Below are positions 1 to 8,326 of a DNA stretch of 39,182 nt, piece after piece; positions within the stretch are counted from its first letter, which is position 1; each line of letters begins with the position of its first letter. Both the position numbers and the translations under genes were made by a program. Source of the stretch: Tanticharoenia sakaeratensis NBRC 103193 (GTDB lineage Bacteria; Pseudomonadota; Alphaproteobacteria; Acetobacterales; Acetobacteraceae); NCBI RefSeq assembly GCF_000963885.1, contig NZ_BALE01000001.1:1-39182 (forward strand). Reading direction: 5' to 3'. Below the pieces are notes generated by a model that was not told the DNA's origin, searched no databases, and saw nothing but the letters and a program-made list of their open reading frames with translations.

Positions 1-14
1 CCCCCCCCCCCCCC
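1..14. other. Run of 14 cytosines at the window edge
   Basis: The window opens with 14 consecutive C residues, directly 3' of the thiaminase gene stop. Such a run at position 1 suggests a contig end or low-quality sequence rather than biology. It matters because the neighbouring outer-membrane gene also carries two homopolymer-associated frameshifts. Confidence 0.6.
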
Positions 15-24
15 GAAACCGCCC

Positions 25-1245
25 TCACTCACGCCCTAACGCCCGATCCACGCCCACCGCCGCGTGCTGCAACGCGGCCTCCAGTCCGACGGCGCTCGGC
101 GCCTGTGCCGTAGCGATGATGGGTGCAAGCTGGGCATAGAGCGGCGCTGCCTTCAGCATGGCCGGATCGCTGTAGAGCGCCTTTGTTGCGGGCAGCAGAT
201 AGCGCGGCGGCGTGCCGTCGGTCGGAACCAGAATCATCCGGAAAGTTGCTGGCTGCATCATGAAACGGACGAAAGCCGTGGCGTCACGCAACGTCCGGCC
301 TCTGGCGCCGGCATCGATCATGAACATGTCTGCCCAGCCGACGACCGGCGCGCTGGACGGGCCGAACGGCATCCGCGCGACGGCGATGTCATCGGCGGTC
401 ACGCAGGCATCCGGACGGCAACCGTTCGCAGTCTCGTCGAGCACGGTGTAGAGCGATTCGGAATAGCCAACGTAGGCACCGCCCTGCTTGCGGGCCATCA
501 GGCGCGCGTAGAGGCCTGTTGCCAGATCGAAACGCGGGTCGCGGCCCGTGTCTGGCACTTCGGCCGACAGCAACGTGCGCAGGGCCTGCGTCACGTCCGC
601 CTGGGCCGCAGGGTCGTTCAGATGGGCGAGTGCCGCAGGCGCCGAGCCCCAGCGCGCGAGCAGGACGGAGACGTCTATTTCCCCGAGATTTTCCACCCCT
701 GCCAGATCGAGCAGCAGGCGGTCCTGTGGCGCCTTCGCCCTGAACCAGCGCGCCAAGGCATCGCGCGTGTCGGGCGGCGCGCCGAGGTCCTTGCGGAGGA
801 AGAGAAAATTCGTGCAGAGCCAGTGCGGCACCCCAAGCCTCACGCCCTGCGGGCGGCTGATCGCTTCGGCGAAGGGAAAGCTCTCGCCCAAATCATGATC
901 GAGCGAAGCCGGGATCGGCTGTGCCTTGTGGCGGGCGGCGACATCCTGCGCGAAGATCGAATCGACCTCGTAAACATCTGCCTGCTCGGTCAGGACGCCG
1001 TGCGTGCCGTAATAATCGGGATTGAGCGTGATCTTCAGCGACAGGCCGGGACAGCCGGCCTCGAACGCCTGGGCAATGCGCCATGCGGCATCGCCGACGT
1101 TCGGAATGAACGGATACATCGCCACATGCAGCGTGCGGATGCCGCGATCGGCGCAATAGAGTGGCGCGGCCTTCGCGGCGCGCCCCGTTGCCATCAGCCC
1201 GAAGCCCAGAACACACGCCAGTCCATGCCGCAGCCAAACACGCAT
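25..1245 (-). CDS. Secreted thiaminase I (thiamine pyridinylase) homologue
   Basis: Thiaminase I (EC 2.5.1.2) cleaves thiamine by base exchange, replacing the thiazolium with another nucleophile; its fold resembles periplasmic thiamine-binding proteins. From the ATG at 1245 the product is 406 residues with a signal peptide (MRVWLRHGLACVLGFGLMAT, then GRAAKA). Compared from memory with the Bacillus thiaminolyticus enzyme, matching blocks are YPFIPN near the N-terminus, DVYEVDSIF, GVPHWLCTNFLFLRK containing the expected nucleophilic Cys (about residue 144), GYSESL containing the expected catalytic Glu (about 263), and PRYLLPA near the C-terminus. Both catalytic residues are therefore present. 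A longer start at 1308 exists but would bury the signal peptide. It lies 14 bases after the outer-membrane gene, suggesting cotranscription. The alternative is a thiamine or pyrimidine binding protein, which the retained Cys and Glu make less likely. Confidence 0.82.
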   Translation of the reverse strand: MRVWLRHGLACVLGFGLMATGRAAKAAPLYCADRGIRTLHVAMYPFIPNVGDAAWRIAQAFEAGCPGLSLKITLNPDYYGTHGVLTEQADVYEVDSIFAQDVAARHKAQPIPASLDHDLGESFPFAEAISRPQGVRLGVPHWLCTNFLFLRKDLGAPPDTRDALARWFRAKAPQDRLLLDLAGVENLGEIDVSVLLARWGSAPAALAHLNDPAAQADVTQALRTLLSAEVPDTGRDPRFDLATGLYARLMARKQGGAYVGYSESLYTVLDETANGCRPDACVTADDIAVARMPFGPSSAPVVGWADMFMIDAGARGRTLRDATAFVRFMMQPATFRMILVPTDGTPPRYLLPATKALYSDPAMLKAAPLYAQLAPIIATAQAPSAVGLEAALQHAAVGVDRALGRE

Positions 1246-1259
1246 TGCCCGATCCCGCC

Positions 1260-2288
1260 TCAGAAGCCGTAGGCTACACCCATACGCAGGTTGACGCCGT
1301 TGATCCAACTGGTCGAGCGCTGCGTTTCACTACTGGCGAAACTGAAATACGGCAGATTGTCATTTGTCTGGGACAGTTCCCGGGCACGTCCGAAGTCAAG
1401 GAGGTATAGCGAACCCCGCCTGTGAGATGAAAATGGCGCGTGATCCGGTAATCCAGTCCGATATCGCCCTGCCATAGCGGGCGCGTGGCCCTGTGATAGG
1501 CGTTGGGCCGAGCGTCGATGAATGCGTGCGTGTCGAGCATCCGGGCCCAGCCGACGCGTCCACGCAGGACAAGCGCATTTGTCAGCGCATAGTCCGCATG
1601 CACGGCGAGATCGACATAACCGTTGCCGAATGCGCTGAACCTGTCATGGACAACGTATTGCGGCGTCCCTGACGGGAGCGGCGTGGTGAATACGGGAAAA
1701 GACGCCGGGTAGGAGACTGAATATCGCGGGCCATATGAATAATACCCGCCCTGAATGACCGGCGCGATCAGAAGGCGGCCGCCGTTCAGCAGGAATCCCT
1801 TGCCGATCTCGCCCCATAAGTTCGTATACGAGCGGTTCCGGTTCCCTTGGCTGCGACCTCCATATGTGCCGTAGGAGGACACGGATGTTTCGGCCGACTG
1901 ATCGTGCTCGTTACCATCTCCAAGGTCGAAATTGCCCGAGGCATAGAGGTGCTTGATGCGCCCGATGTCGAACATCACCTGCGCATTGGCTTCGAAGCCG
2001 GGAGTCCAGCTGTTGCCGCGAGCCCGCTGGTAAGCGTTGTTCGTGTAGCTGGAGACTGCCTGCCCGCCCGAAAACAACGGATAGCTCTCGCGGAATGTGC
2101 AGCGGTCGCTGTAGCGATGCTCTATGTCCGTGAACGTGCCCAGCGCAGACAGTCCGATTTCGCAATTGACGGCGATAACCGGCAGTGGATCCGCAGACGC
2201 CGCGGAGACGATCCCCAAAAAACGCACCGGCCAGCGCCGCTTTCATCCAGAACGTCTGGCCTGCGGTCTGCCGGGCAGTTGCGGTCAT
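1260..2288 (-). pseudogene. Outer-membrane beta-barrel protein gene with two compensating frameshifts
   Basis: The longest open frame (2227 to 1274) lacks both a proper signal peptide and an outer-membrane C-terminus, but both exist in another frame. Upstream, an ATG at 2288 opens a typical leader (MTATARQTAGQTFWMKAALA) that joins the middle frame at a TTTTTTGGGG run (minus strand; plus positions 2213-2222) if one base is removed, giving a leader ending SAASA. Downstream, adding one G to the GGG at 1379-1381 joins the middle frame to a tail ending VNLRMGVAYGF, with the C-terminal Phe expected of barrel proteins. The two changes cancel. This is either a sequencing error in short homopolymers or a decaying gene. 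Alternating aromatic strands are visible (for example YTNLWGEIGKGFL, YVDLAVHADYAL). The specific family is not recognised. The restored stop lies 14 bases before the thiaminase start. Confidence 0.7.
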
Positions 2289-2298
2289 GGTCAGCCTT

Positions 2299-2319
2299 TT
2301 CGTTACGTAATGTTACGAA
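2299..2319. promoter_or_regulatory. Candidate dyad upstream of the outer-membrane/thiaminase unit
   Basis: The 10 to 31 bases upstream of the 2288 ATG contain the palindrome TTACGTAA (2303-2310) flanked by TTCGT and ACGAA half-sites. The placement fits an operator or promoter element for the minus-strand unit. No regulator was identified. Confidence 0.25.
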
Positions 2320-2396
2320 TCGGCTACAGGTGTGTTCCGGTCCCATCAATAAGGCCGAACGAGATGACGATCCGCGTGGCGGCTACGAGATCGGAT

Positions 2397-2434
2397 AAAA
2401 AAAGCCCCGGTCGGAGAACCGACCGGGGCTTTTT
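2397..2434. terminator. Strong bidirectional intrinsic terminator
   Basis: An 11-bp perfect stem (GCCCCGGTCGG / CCGACCGGGGC) with an AGAA loop is flanked by A7 on the left and T5 on the right, so it can work on both strands. It ends the rplM-rpsI operon and insulates the outer-membrane/thiaminase unit, which lies downstream on the same strand. A second dyad without a T-run (CCGGCGAA ATA TTCGCCGG, 2440-2458) sits between it and the rpsI stop. Confidence 0.93.
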
Positions 2435-2467
2435 GCAAACCGGCGAAATATTCGCCGGCGCAATAAA

Positions 2468-2971
2468 TCAGCGCTTCGAGAACTGGAAGGAACGACGTGC
2501 CTTGGCGCGACCGTACTTCTTGCGCTCGACCACGCGGGAGTCGCGGGTCAGGAAGCCCGCGACCTTCAGGATGCCGCGCAGGTTCGGCTCATAATAGGTC
2601 AGAGCACGGGAGATGCCGTGACGGACCGCGCCGGCCTGGCCGGACAGACCGCCGCCCGTGACCGTGCAGTAGACGTCGAACGCGTTGTAGCGATCTGCGA
2701 TCAGGAACGGCTGGGTGATGAGCATGCGCAGCACGGGGCGCGCGAAATACTCGACGACCGGGCGACCGTTGACGATGATGTCGCCCTTGCCCGGCTTGAT
2801 CCAGACGCGGGCAACCGCGTCCTTACGACGGCCGGTGGCATAGGAACGGCCCTGCGCGTCGCGCTTGACCTCATGGACGGGTGCCGCGTTTTCCGTGGTG
2901 TGCGGTGCGACGGCGGCCAGATCCTGCAGGGTGCCGGTGCGCTCGGCCGGGCGCTCTTGGGTCTCGGACAT
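2468..2971 (-). CDS. rpsI: 30S ribosomal protein S9
   Basis: S9 is a small-subunit protein whose C-terminal tail reaches the P-site tRNA. The 167-residue product has the diagnostic [11 protein letters not shown] block, [20 protein letters not shown] and the basic tail ending [17 protein letters not shown]. It is longer than the roughly 130 residues of E. coli S9 because of an N-terminal extension of about 36 residues ([20 protein letters not shown]...), a common feature in related Alphaproteobacteria. It follows rplM with only two bases between the genes, the conserved L13-S9 operon. The strong terminator at 2397-2434 closes the operon. Confidence 0.98.
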   Translation of the reverse strand: MSETQERPAERTGTLQDLAAVAPHTTENAAPVHEVKRDAQGRSYATGRRKDAVARVWIKPGKGDIIVNGRPVVEYFARPVLRMLITQPFLIADRYNAFDVYCTVTGGGLSGQAGAVRHGISRALTYYEPNLRGILKVAGFLTRDSRVVERKKYGRAKARRSFQFSKR

Positions 2972-2973
2972 GA

Positions 2974-3450
2974 TCAGGCCTCAGCGGAATGAATAGAGTT
3001 CTTGCGGTTCAGCGCCGCGACGTCGAGCTTCTTCGGCTGCTGGCCGTCGTGCGGGTGCTCGGTGCCGGCATAGACGTGCAGGTGCTTCATCTGCGCGCGC
3101 TGCAGCGGGCCACGCGTGATCATGCGCTCCACCGCCTTCTCGACGACCTGGCCCGGGTTCTTGCCGGTCAGGCGCTGCGTGATAGTGCGCTCCTTGATCC
3201 CGCCCGGATAGCCGGTGTGGTAGTGGAACAGCTTCTGGCCGACCTTGTTGCCGGTCAGGGCCACCTTCTCCGCGTTGATGACGACGACATGGTCGCCGCA
3301 ATCGACATGCGGGGTGTACTGCGGCTTGTGCTTGCCGCGCAGGTGGGTCGCGATGATGGTGGCGAGACGGCCGAGAACGAGCCCTTCGGCGTCGATCAGC
3401 ACCCAGTTCTTCGTCACCTCGCTGGGCTTCAGCGAAAGCGTGGTTTTCAT
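2974..3450 (-). CDS. rplM: 50S ribosomal protein L13
   Basis: L13 is an early-assembly large-subunit protein. The 158-residue product starts [20 protein letters not shown] and contains the family blocks [52 protein letters not shown] and [22 protein letters not shown]. The ATG at 3450 was chosen over longer open-frame starts because it has a GGAAAGA Shine-Dalgarno sequence and gives the usual length. It is first of the rplM-rpsI pair. The roughly 260 bases upstream, shared with the divergent gene at 3713, should hold its promoter, but no convincing -35/-10 pair was identified. Confidence 0.98.
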   Translation of the reverse strand: MKTTLSLKPSEVTKNWVLIDAEGLVLGRLATIIATHLRGKHKPQYTPHVDCGDHVVVINAEKVALTGNKVGQKLFHYHTGYPGGIKERTITQRLTGKNPGQVVEKAVERMITRGPLQRAQMKHLHVYAGTEHPHDGQQPKKLDVAALNRKNSIHSAEA

Positions 3451-3712
3451 CAAAGTGGTCTTTCCAGACGGGAACAGATGATGGTCCTCGGCCGCAACCG
3501 GGGCCACCAGGACAATTGGCGGCGGGTTATCGCGATTGCAGGGCCGGGCGTCAAGCGCTTTCTGTGTGCACGAGGCCACATTCCGGCGCAGTTTTTCAAC
3601 GGTTCCGGACGTGAGGTAACATGATACCGCATTTTTTCGCATGGTCTGTTGCTCGTTGGCGCTCACGCCGATATCGTCCGGCACGGCCCGCTGCAGAGGA
3701 GCCCGCAAGATA

Positions 3713-5074
3713 TTGAGACGCCCCGTTCTGACCGGCCTTCTGATCGCAGTCCTTGCCGTGGTGGGCTGGTGGGGCGTGCACCGCGAAGCCAGACAGGCGC
3801 TCGAGAGCGGCATTGCCCGCTTCGCGTCGTCGCTGCCGCCGGGTGCACGCTTCTCCTATGCCGCGGCCCAGCCGCTTCTGTTGATGCGCGGGGCGGAGCT
3901 CCAGTCAGTCGTCTACCGGGAAGGACAGACGACGCTGACGATCGCGGATCTGCGCGTTGCCGGCTTTTCCGGCTACCCGCCGCTCGGGCTGCATCTGCGA
4001 CGACTCATGGCGCGCGACGTCCGGTACAGCGACGCACAACGCTCGCTTGCCCTTGGTGATGTCGATCTGAGCGGTCTGACACTGCCGCCCGTGGATCGCG
4101 CGGCTCATATCGTTCCCGACGTGGGCGCCATTCTGCTCGAAGACGGCACGGCCAATCGAATCCAGGCGAGCGCCCCCGGCATCACGTCGCTTCTGACAGG
4201 TCGGATGGTTGTGCATGATTATGCACTCGGGCATCGCTCCGACCTGACGCTTGCGGATCTGTCGGTGCAGATGGATACCGCAACGGCCCTGCCGACCCAG
4301 CAGATCGGCCGACCGCCTGCCGCGATCCATGCGCATGTCGGCCACTTTCATCAGACGGGCGTCGATCTCGCGACCCAGCTCAGCCGGTTCGTCAGCGGCC
4401 AGCATGGCACGCCCGCGACCAGCGCGCCTCTCGTCGGCACCCAGACCTCGTCGGCGGACGGTGTCCAGTTCGACCTCGGTCCCGCGAGCGTCCTGATGGA
4501 CCATATCGACAGCACCGACGACCACACGGCGGACACGGACCAGATGACGGTGAACGTCCATGGCGTTTCGATCCCGGCCGTTCCTGCCGATTTCGGCGGC
4601 AAACCCGGCGATGTCACCCTTAAGGCGACCGTCGATCGCAAGCATGCCACCATGGCCCTCAGCCGCGTCGATGTCACCGTGCCCGATGCCTGCACCGCAA
4701 CGCTGACCGGCCAGTTCGACCATGTCCCGGTCGATACGATCCACACTGACGTGCGACAGATGCGTCTCGTCTCGTTCGGCGTGACCTACCGCGATGCGGG
4801 CTTCATCAACGCGGCCATGAACCATGTGGCGATCCAGCATCACACGGACGCAGGCCAGCTCCGGGCGAGCCTGACGCAACAGGGACAGGTTATGCGGATC
4901 ATCCTGCCGCCGCTCGGCACCCTGATCGACTACATCGCGGCTCCGGACGGGCACACCCTTCAGCTTGGCATCAATCCGCCCACACCGCTGACGACGCAGG
5001 AACTGCAGGGCCTGCACGCGGCCAATCCGCTGGAGCGCATCCAGAGCCTTGGATTTACGGCCCAGATCCAGTGA
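3713..5074 (+). CDS. Membrane-anchored protein of unknown function (AsmA/DUF2125-like character)
   Basis: The 453-residue product begins with an N-terminal hydrophobic anchor ([20 protein letters not shown]) followed by a long, mostly periplasmic-looking region of short beta-rich segments (for example [36 protein letters not shown]). This resembles the DUF2125/AsmA-like group of envelope proteins, but only loosely, and no function is assigned. I chose the TTG at 3713 because an AGAGGAG sequence ends 11 bases before it. A longer open frame from 3641 would put extra polar sequence before the anchor. It diverges from rplM, and its stop is 13 bases before the next gene's GTG, so the two may be cotranscribed. 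Confidence 0.7.
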   Translation: MRRPVLTGLLIAVLAVVGWWGVHREARQALESGIARFASSLPPGARFSYAAAQPLLLMRGAELQSVVYREGQTTLTIADLRVAGFSGYPPLGLHLRRLMARDVRYSDAQRSLALGDVDLSGLTLPPVDRAAHIVPDVGAILLEDGTANRIQASAPGITSLLTGRMVVHDYALGHRSDLTLADLSVQMDTATALPTQQIGRPPAAIHAHVGHFHQTGVDLATQLSRFVSGQHGTPATSAPLVGTQTSSADGVQFDLGPASVLMDHIDSTDDHTADTDQMTVNVHGVSIPAVPADFGGKPGDVTLKATVDRKHATMALSRVDVTVPDACTATLTGQFDHVPVDTIHTDVRQMRLVSFGVTYRDAGFINAAMNHVAIQHHTDAGQLRASLTQQGQVMRIILPPLGTLIDYIAAPDGHTLQLGINPPTPLTTQELQGLHAANPLERIQSLGFTAQIQ

Positions 5075-5087
5075 CCGGCCTGAAAGC

Positions 5088-5978
5088 GTGACGACAGTTT
5101 CGGCAGACAGGCCGTCCGGCCCGATCGCCGTCATCGGCGCCAGCGGCCGATCCGGTACGGCGGTGTCCCGGGCGCTCGTGGCGCAAGGCCATGCCGTCGT
5201 CGCGGTCGTGCGCGATGCAACGCGCTGCGCATCCGACATTGCATTCAGCGAGATCCGCACGGCCGATCTCGCCGACTCCGGAACCGCCCTTTCCCGCGCC
5301 CTGGACGGGGCTCGCACCATCATCAGCACGGCCCATGCGCGCCATGTTCCGGCGATTCTTGCGGCGAGCAGTCCCGAAGCCCGGTTGATCTGTCTGGGCA
5401 GCACACGAAAGTTCACCCGCTGGCCCGATGCGCATGGACGCGGCGTACTGGCCGGCGAACGAGCCCTGATGGCCAGCGGGCGGCCCGGGATTATCCTGCA
5501 TCCGACCATGATCTACGGCGCCGCGGGCGAGGACAACGTGCAGCGCCTTGCTGCCCTGCTGCGGCGGTTGCACGTAGCCCCCCTGCCCGGCGGCGGGTTC
5601 GCCCTGGTGCAGCCGATCGAACAGGGCGACGTGACGCGTGCGCTGCTGGCAGCGGTCTCGCTCCACCTCGACGGGCCGGAAAGTCTGGTGATCGCAGGCG
5701 CCGATGCCGTGCCCTATCGCCGGTTCGTCCAGATGGTGGCTGGCTTTTCGGGGATCGGCCGCGTGCGGATCGTGAACGTGCCGGCACCGCTCCTGATGCT
5801 GGGCGCACGTGTGGCACGCCTCGTGCCCGGCCTGCCCCGTATCGGACCTGACGAGATCCGGCGGCTCCTTGAAGACAAGGCGTTCGACATCGGCCCCATG
5901 CAGGCGCGGCTCGGCTTCGCGCCGATCGGCCTGTCGGAAGGGCTCACGCGCCTGTTTGGCACAAGGCACACGATTTAA
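5088..5978 (+). CDS. NAD(P)-binding epimerase/atypical short-chain dehydrogenase
   Basis: The 296-residue product has an N-terminal Rossmann motif (IAVIGASGRSGTAVS, glycine pattern GASGRSG), a strand-turn with VVRDA after the second beta strand, and a MIYGAAGEDN segment. These are typical of NAD-dependent epimerase or NmrA-like atypical SDR proteins (related examples include the NDUFA9-like group). Substrate is unknown. A TTG at 5049 would overlap the upstream gene; the GTG at 5088 is preferred since it starts just before the Rossmann fold, but the choice is uncertain. It is 13 bases from the upstream membrane-anchored protein. The stop lies 8 bases before the encoded 3' CCA of the convergent tRNA-His. 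Confidence 0.78.
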   Translation: MTTVSADRPSGPIAVIGASGRSGTAVSRALVAQGHAVVAVVRDATRCASDIAFSEIRTADLADSGTALSRALDGARTIISTAHARHVPAILAASSPEARLICLGSTRKFTRWPDAHGRGVLAGERALMASGRPGIILHPTMIYGAAGEDNVQRLAALLRRLHVAPLPGGGFALVQPIEQGDVTRALLAAVSLHLDGPESLVIAGADAVPYRRFVQMVAGFSGIGRVRIVNVPAPLLMLGARVARLVPGLPRIGPDEIRRLLEDKAFDIGPMQARLGFAPIGLSEGLTRLFGTRHTI

Positions 5979-5986
5979 GGAAATGC

Positions 5987-6063
5987 TGGGGCGAATGACG
6001 GGGCTCGAACCCGCGACAACCGGTACCACAAACCGGCGCTCTACCAGCTGAGCTACATCCGCC
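5987..6063 (-). tRNA. tRNA-His (anticodon GTG)
   Basis: Read on the minus strand, the acceptor stem GCGGATG pairs with CATTCGC, the D arm contains GCTCAGCTGGTAGAGC, the anticodon stem CCGGT/ACCGG closes a loop with GTG, and the T arm contains GTTCGAGC. The extra 5' G at 6063 opposite discriminator C at 5990 is the identity element of tRNA-His. CCA is encoded (5987-5989). Nothing else was recognised in 6064-6260. Confidence 0.97.
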
Positions 6064-6260
6064 ACACAGCGAGAGGTGACATAGAGAACTGCGGCGCGCC
6101 CGTCTAGGGGGCGCGGTCAATTTTCGTGCGGGCATCGCATCGGCAGCGTCACTGCACCGCGCCGCGACGAAAAGAGACGCAAACGCAGGGGCATCCAGCC
6201 CGGACACGCCAGGCGCGCAAAACAGGCCGGTGCCGTGTTGTCCCGGCGAAAGGAGGTCGG

Positions 6261-7433
6261 TCAGCCCTCGGTCGCGAAGACCCGCCCAAGCCGCTCCAGA
6301 GCCTCGGTCAGGACCGCTTCGCGCTTGCAGAACGCAAATCGGATGAGATTGCGGGGCGGCTCCGCGCCCTCCGGATCGTAGAAGGCCGAGACGGGAATGG
6401 CAGCAACGCCTGCTTCCGTAATCAGGTCCCGACAAAACGTGACGTCGTCACGGCCCTTCGCATGGGCGTCGATCGACGCCACGACGAAATAGCTGCCGCC
6501 GGCCGGCAGGGTCGGGAAGCCGAGTGCATGCAGCCCTTCGGACAACTGGTCCCGTCGCGCGCGCAGCTCTCCGGACAGACGCTCGTAATAGCCGTCCTTC
6601 ATGTCCAGACCGACAGCGACCGCCCGTTGCAGGTTGGGCGGGGTGCAGAACGTCAGGATCTGGTGCGCCTTGGCCACGAGGGCTGCGAGCGCCGCAGAGG
6701 CCGTCACGTAGCCGACCTTCCAGCCGGTCAGGGAGAACGTCTTGCCCGCGCTGCCGATGCGCATGGTGCGCTCGCGCATGCCGGGCTCCGCCATCAGCGG
6801 CACATGCGGCGCCTCGAACGTCAGGTGCTCATAGACCTCGTCGCAGATCGCATAGGCATCGTGCTGACGCACGAGCTCCGCGATCAGGGCGCGCTCCCGG
6901 GCATCGAATACCTTGCCGGTGGGGTTCATAGGGGAATTGAGCAGGATGGCCTTGGTCTTCGGCCCGAAGGCTGCCCGAAGCTCCTGCTCCGGCAGAAGCC
7001 AGTCCGGCGCGTGAAGTCTCACGCAGCGCGCAACCGCACCCAGCATCTTCAGGACAGGAAGATACGTGTCATACAAGGGCTCGATGAGCACGACCTCGTC
7101 GCCCGGATCGACGACGGCCATCAGGCATGCCGTGATGGCTTCGGTCGCACCGGACGTCACGACGACGTCGCGCGTCGCGTCAGCCTCGATGCCATAGAAG
7201 CGTGCGTTGGCGCGCGCGACCGCCCCGCGCAGCTCGGGGAGACCCGTGAGCGGCGCATACTGGTTGCGGCCGTCGCCCAGAAACCTTCGGGCCGCCTCGA
7301 CAAGCTCCGCCGGGCCTTCGGTATCAGGAAAACCCTGCCCGAGGTTGATGGCACCGTGCTGGGCCGCAAGCTGGGACATCACGGTGAAGATGGTCGTCGG
7401 CAGCGCCGAGAGCTGGGTATTGGCGGGCTTCAT
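6261..7433 (-). CDS. PLP-dependent class I/II aminotransferase
   Basis: A fold-type I aminotransferase that should move an amino group between an amino acid and a 2-oxo acid in the cytoplasm. The 390-residue product has the N-terminal INLGQGFPDTEGP segment typical of the kynurenine/methionine aminotransferase-like subgroup, TSGATEAI, the LNSPMNPTGKV motif with the PLP-binding Asn, CDEVYEHL with the ring-nitrogen Asp, and SAGKTFSLTGWKVGY with the Schiff-base Lys. The arginine near the C-terminus (NLIRFAFCK) fits carboxylate binding. Methionine or aromatic specificity (YbdL-like) is possible but cannot be settled by reading. It appears monocistronic, with tRNA-His downstream on the same strand and a transposase remnant upstream. 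Confidence 0.9.
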   Translation of the reverse strand: MKPANTQLSALPTTIFTVMSQLAAQHGAINLGQGFPDTEGPAELVEAARRFLGDGRNQYAPLTGLPELRGAVARANARFYGIEADATRDVVVTSGATEAITACLMAVVDPGDEVVLIEPLYDTYLPVLKMLGAVARCVRLHAPDWLLPEQELRAAFGPKTKAILLNSPMNPTGKVFDARERALIAELVRQHDAYAICDEVYEHLTFEAPHVPLMAEPGMRERTMRIGSAGKTFSLTGWKVGYVTASAALAALVAKAHQILTFCTPPNLQRAVAVGLDMKDGYYERLSGELRARRDQLSEGLHALGFPTLPAGGSYFVVASIDAHAKGRDDVTFCRDLITEAGVAAIPVSAFYDPEGAEPPRNLIRFAFCKREAVLTEALERLGRVFATEG

Positions 7434-7502
7434 GGGGGGACAGACAGGCTCCGGAACCGAAAGGCCACTGTCGATAGCGCACCCCGCCGCAAGCGCAATG
7501 CG

Positions 7503-7763
7503 AAAACGTCATGCCGCCGCAAGATCGCCTCTTTTGCCGGTCTCGCGCCTCACGCACGCGAAAGCGGCACCTAGAAGGGCGCGCGGCGCATCTGGGGCGG
7601 GCGACGAAAGGTCCGAGAAGCCCTCTATATCGCAGCCCTGTCCGCGTCCCGCCACATGCCTGCACTTATCGCCATGCGCGATAGGATGCGCGCCAAGGGC
7701 AAGGCACCCAACACCATCCTCATCGCCGTCGCACGACAGCTGCTCGTCATCCTCATGCCATGA
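7503..7763 (+). mobile_element. Decayed C-terminal fragment of an IS110-family transposase
   Basis: In one frame (87 codons) the sequence reads KIASFAGLAPHARESGT, then a TAG stop at 7572-7574, then KGARRIWGGRRKVREALY and, further on, AALSASRHMPAL and MRAKGKAPNTILIAVARQLL before a TGA at 7761-7763. This order matches the C-terminal catalytic region (Transposase_20) of IS110/IS1111-type elements: AGLAP..ESG, GGR..VR.ALY.AAL, then the RGK/AKGK basic segment and an 'AVARKLL' end. The N-terminal DEDD domain is absent and the frame is interrupted, so it is a dead scar. It lies between the aminotransferase and the AT-rich region before the Hint gene. No terminal repeats were recognised. Confidence 0.8.
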
Positions 7764-7842
7764 TCCGGAAAGGTCAGCCTTTGCAGATCACATGATCAAC
7801 ACAGTTGCCCCCCCCGGGGGGCCGGTAGATGAACGTCCCGTC

Positions 7843-7860
7843 CGATCAGAATTCTGATCG
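7843..7860. repeat. Perfect 18-bp palindrome at a base-composition boundary
   Basis: CGATCAGAATTCTGATCG reads identically on both strands. It sits at the point where GC-rich sequence gives way to the AT-rich island, 22 bases after a C8G6 block (7808-7821) and 80 bases after the transposase remnant. It may be an operator or an element junction; the sequence does not decide. Confidence 0.7.
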
Positions 7861-8143
7861 AATTTTCACCTGAGTACCACTATCCAGCAAAGATTCATGA
7901 TTTCTCGAAATTTTTTACCGATATTTCACACATAACAAATTTTTGATAACAAATGCATTATTTAGAAATGATTCCTATTTTCTTATTTTTCGAAAATTCG
8001 ATGAAAAATATTCTCAACGCCCTCTCGAGCGTGTGCAGATACGGAACCGTATTATGTGATAAAATGCCACCATAGGAAAAAATCTGGTCTTCCAACTCTC
8101 GATAGTATCCACGTCAATACAAACTTTTATTTTTATGCATATG

Positions 8144-8169
8144 GTTTGTTCTACAAACATAATATGTTT
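8144..8169. promoter_or_regulatory. Two overlapping dyads (candidate operator)
   Basis: GTTTGTTCTACAAAC (8144-8158; 6-bp arms, 3-bp spacer) overlaps AAACATAATATGTTT (8155-8169; 6-bp arms, 3-bp spacer). Two interlocked symmetric sites about 160-180 bases before the Hint gene start resemble a regulator-binding region. The binding protein is unknown. Confidence 0.4.
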
Positions 8170-8244
8170 ATATTAAAACATAAAATTATTCATGGCATTG
8201 ATCGACTGTGATCATCATAATTTGGTATTAAAAAGTTAATCCAT

Positions 8245-8262
8245 GGTATAAATCGTTATACC
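8245..8262. promoter_or_regulatory. Dyad in the Hint gene leader
   Basis: GGTATAA-ATCG-TTATACC is a perfect 7-bp inverted repeat ending 64 bases before the ATG at 8327. It could be an operator near the promoter or an RNA hairpin in the 5' leader. No T-run follows, so it is not a standard terminator. Confidence 0.45.
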
Positions 8263-8326
8263 GTTCGCTCTTAGGCGGCGTGCGCGCCAGATGTCGCGCC
8301 CTCTCGATTCCGTTCGGAGAACAGAA

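Larger units (their letters stand above)
7861..8280. other. AT-rich gene-free island upstream of the Hint gene
   Basis: About 420 bases of strongly AT-rich sequence in an otherwise GC-rich window, with no credible open reading frame on either strand. It contains an inverted repeat TATTTTTC/GAAAAATA (7984-8010) and the dyads listed separately at 8144-8169 and 8245-8262. The composition suggests horizontally acquired DNA or a long, silenced-type promoter region for the gene at 8327. I saw no tRNA or known riboswitch fold. Confidence 0.7.

Noticed and set aside
3905-5509. 534-codon minus-strand frame opposite the membrane-anchored protein and epimerase
   Set aside because: No domain, Arg-rich, and the plus strand has anchored start sites and Rossmann motifs.
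7808-7821. C8G6 block as a phase-variable tract
   Set aside because: It lies in intergenic sequence far from any start, so there is no gene it could switch; more likely chance or an element edge.
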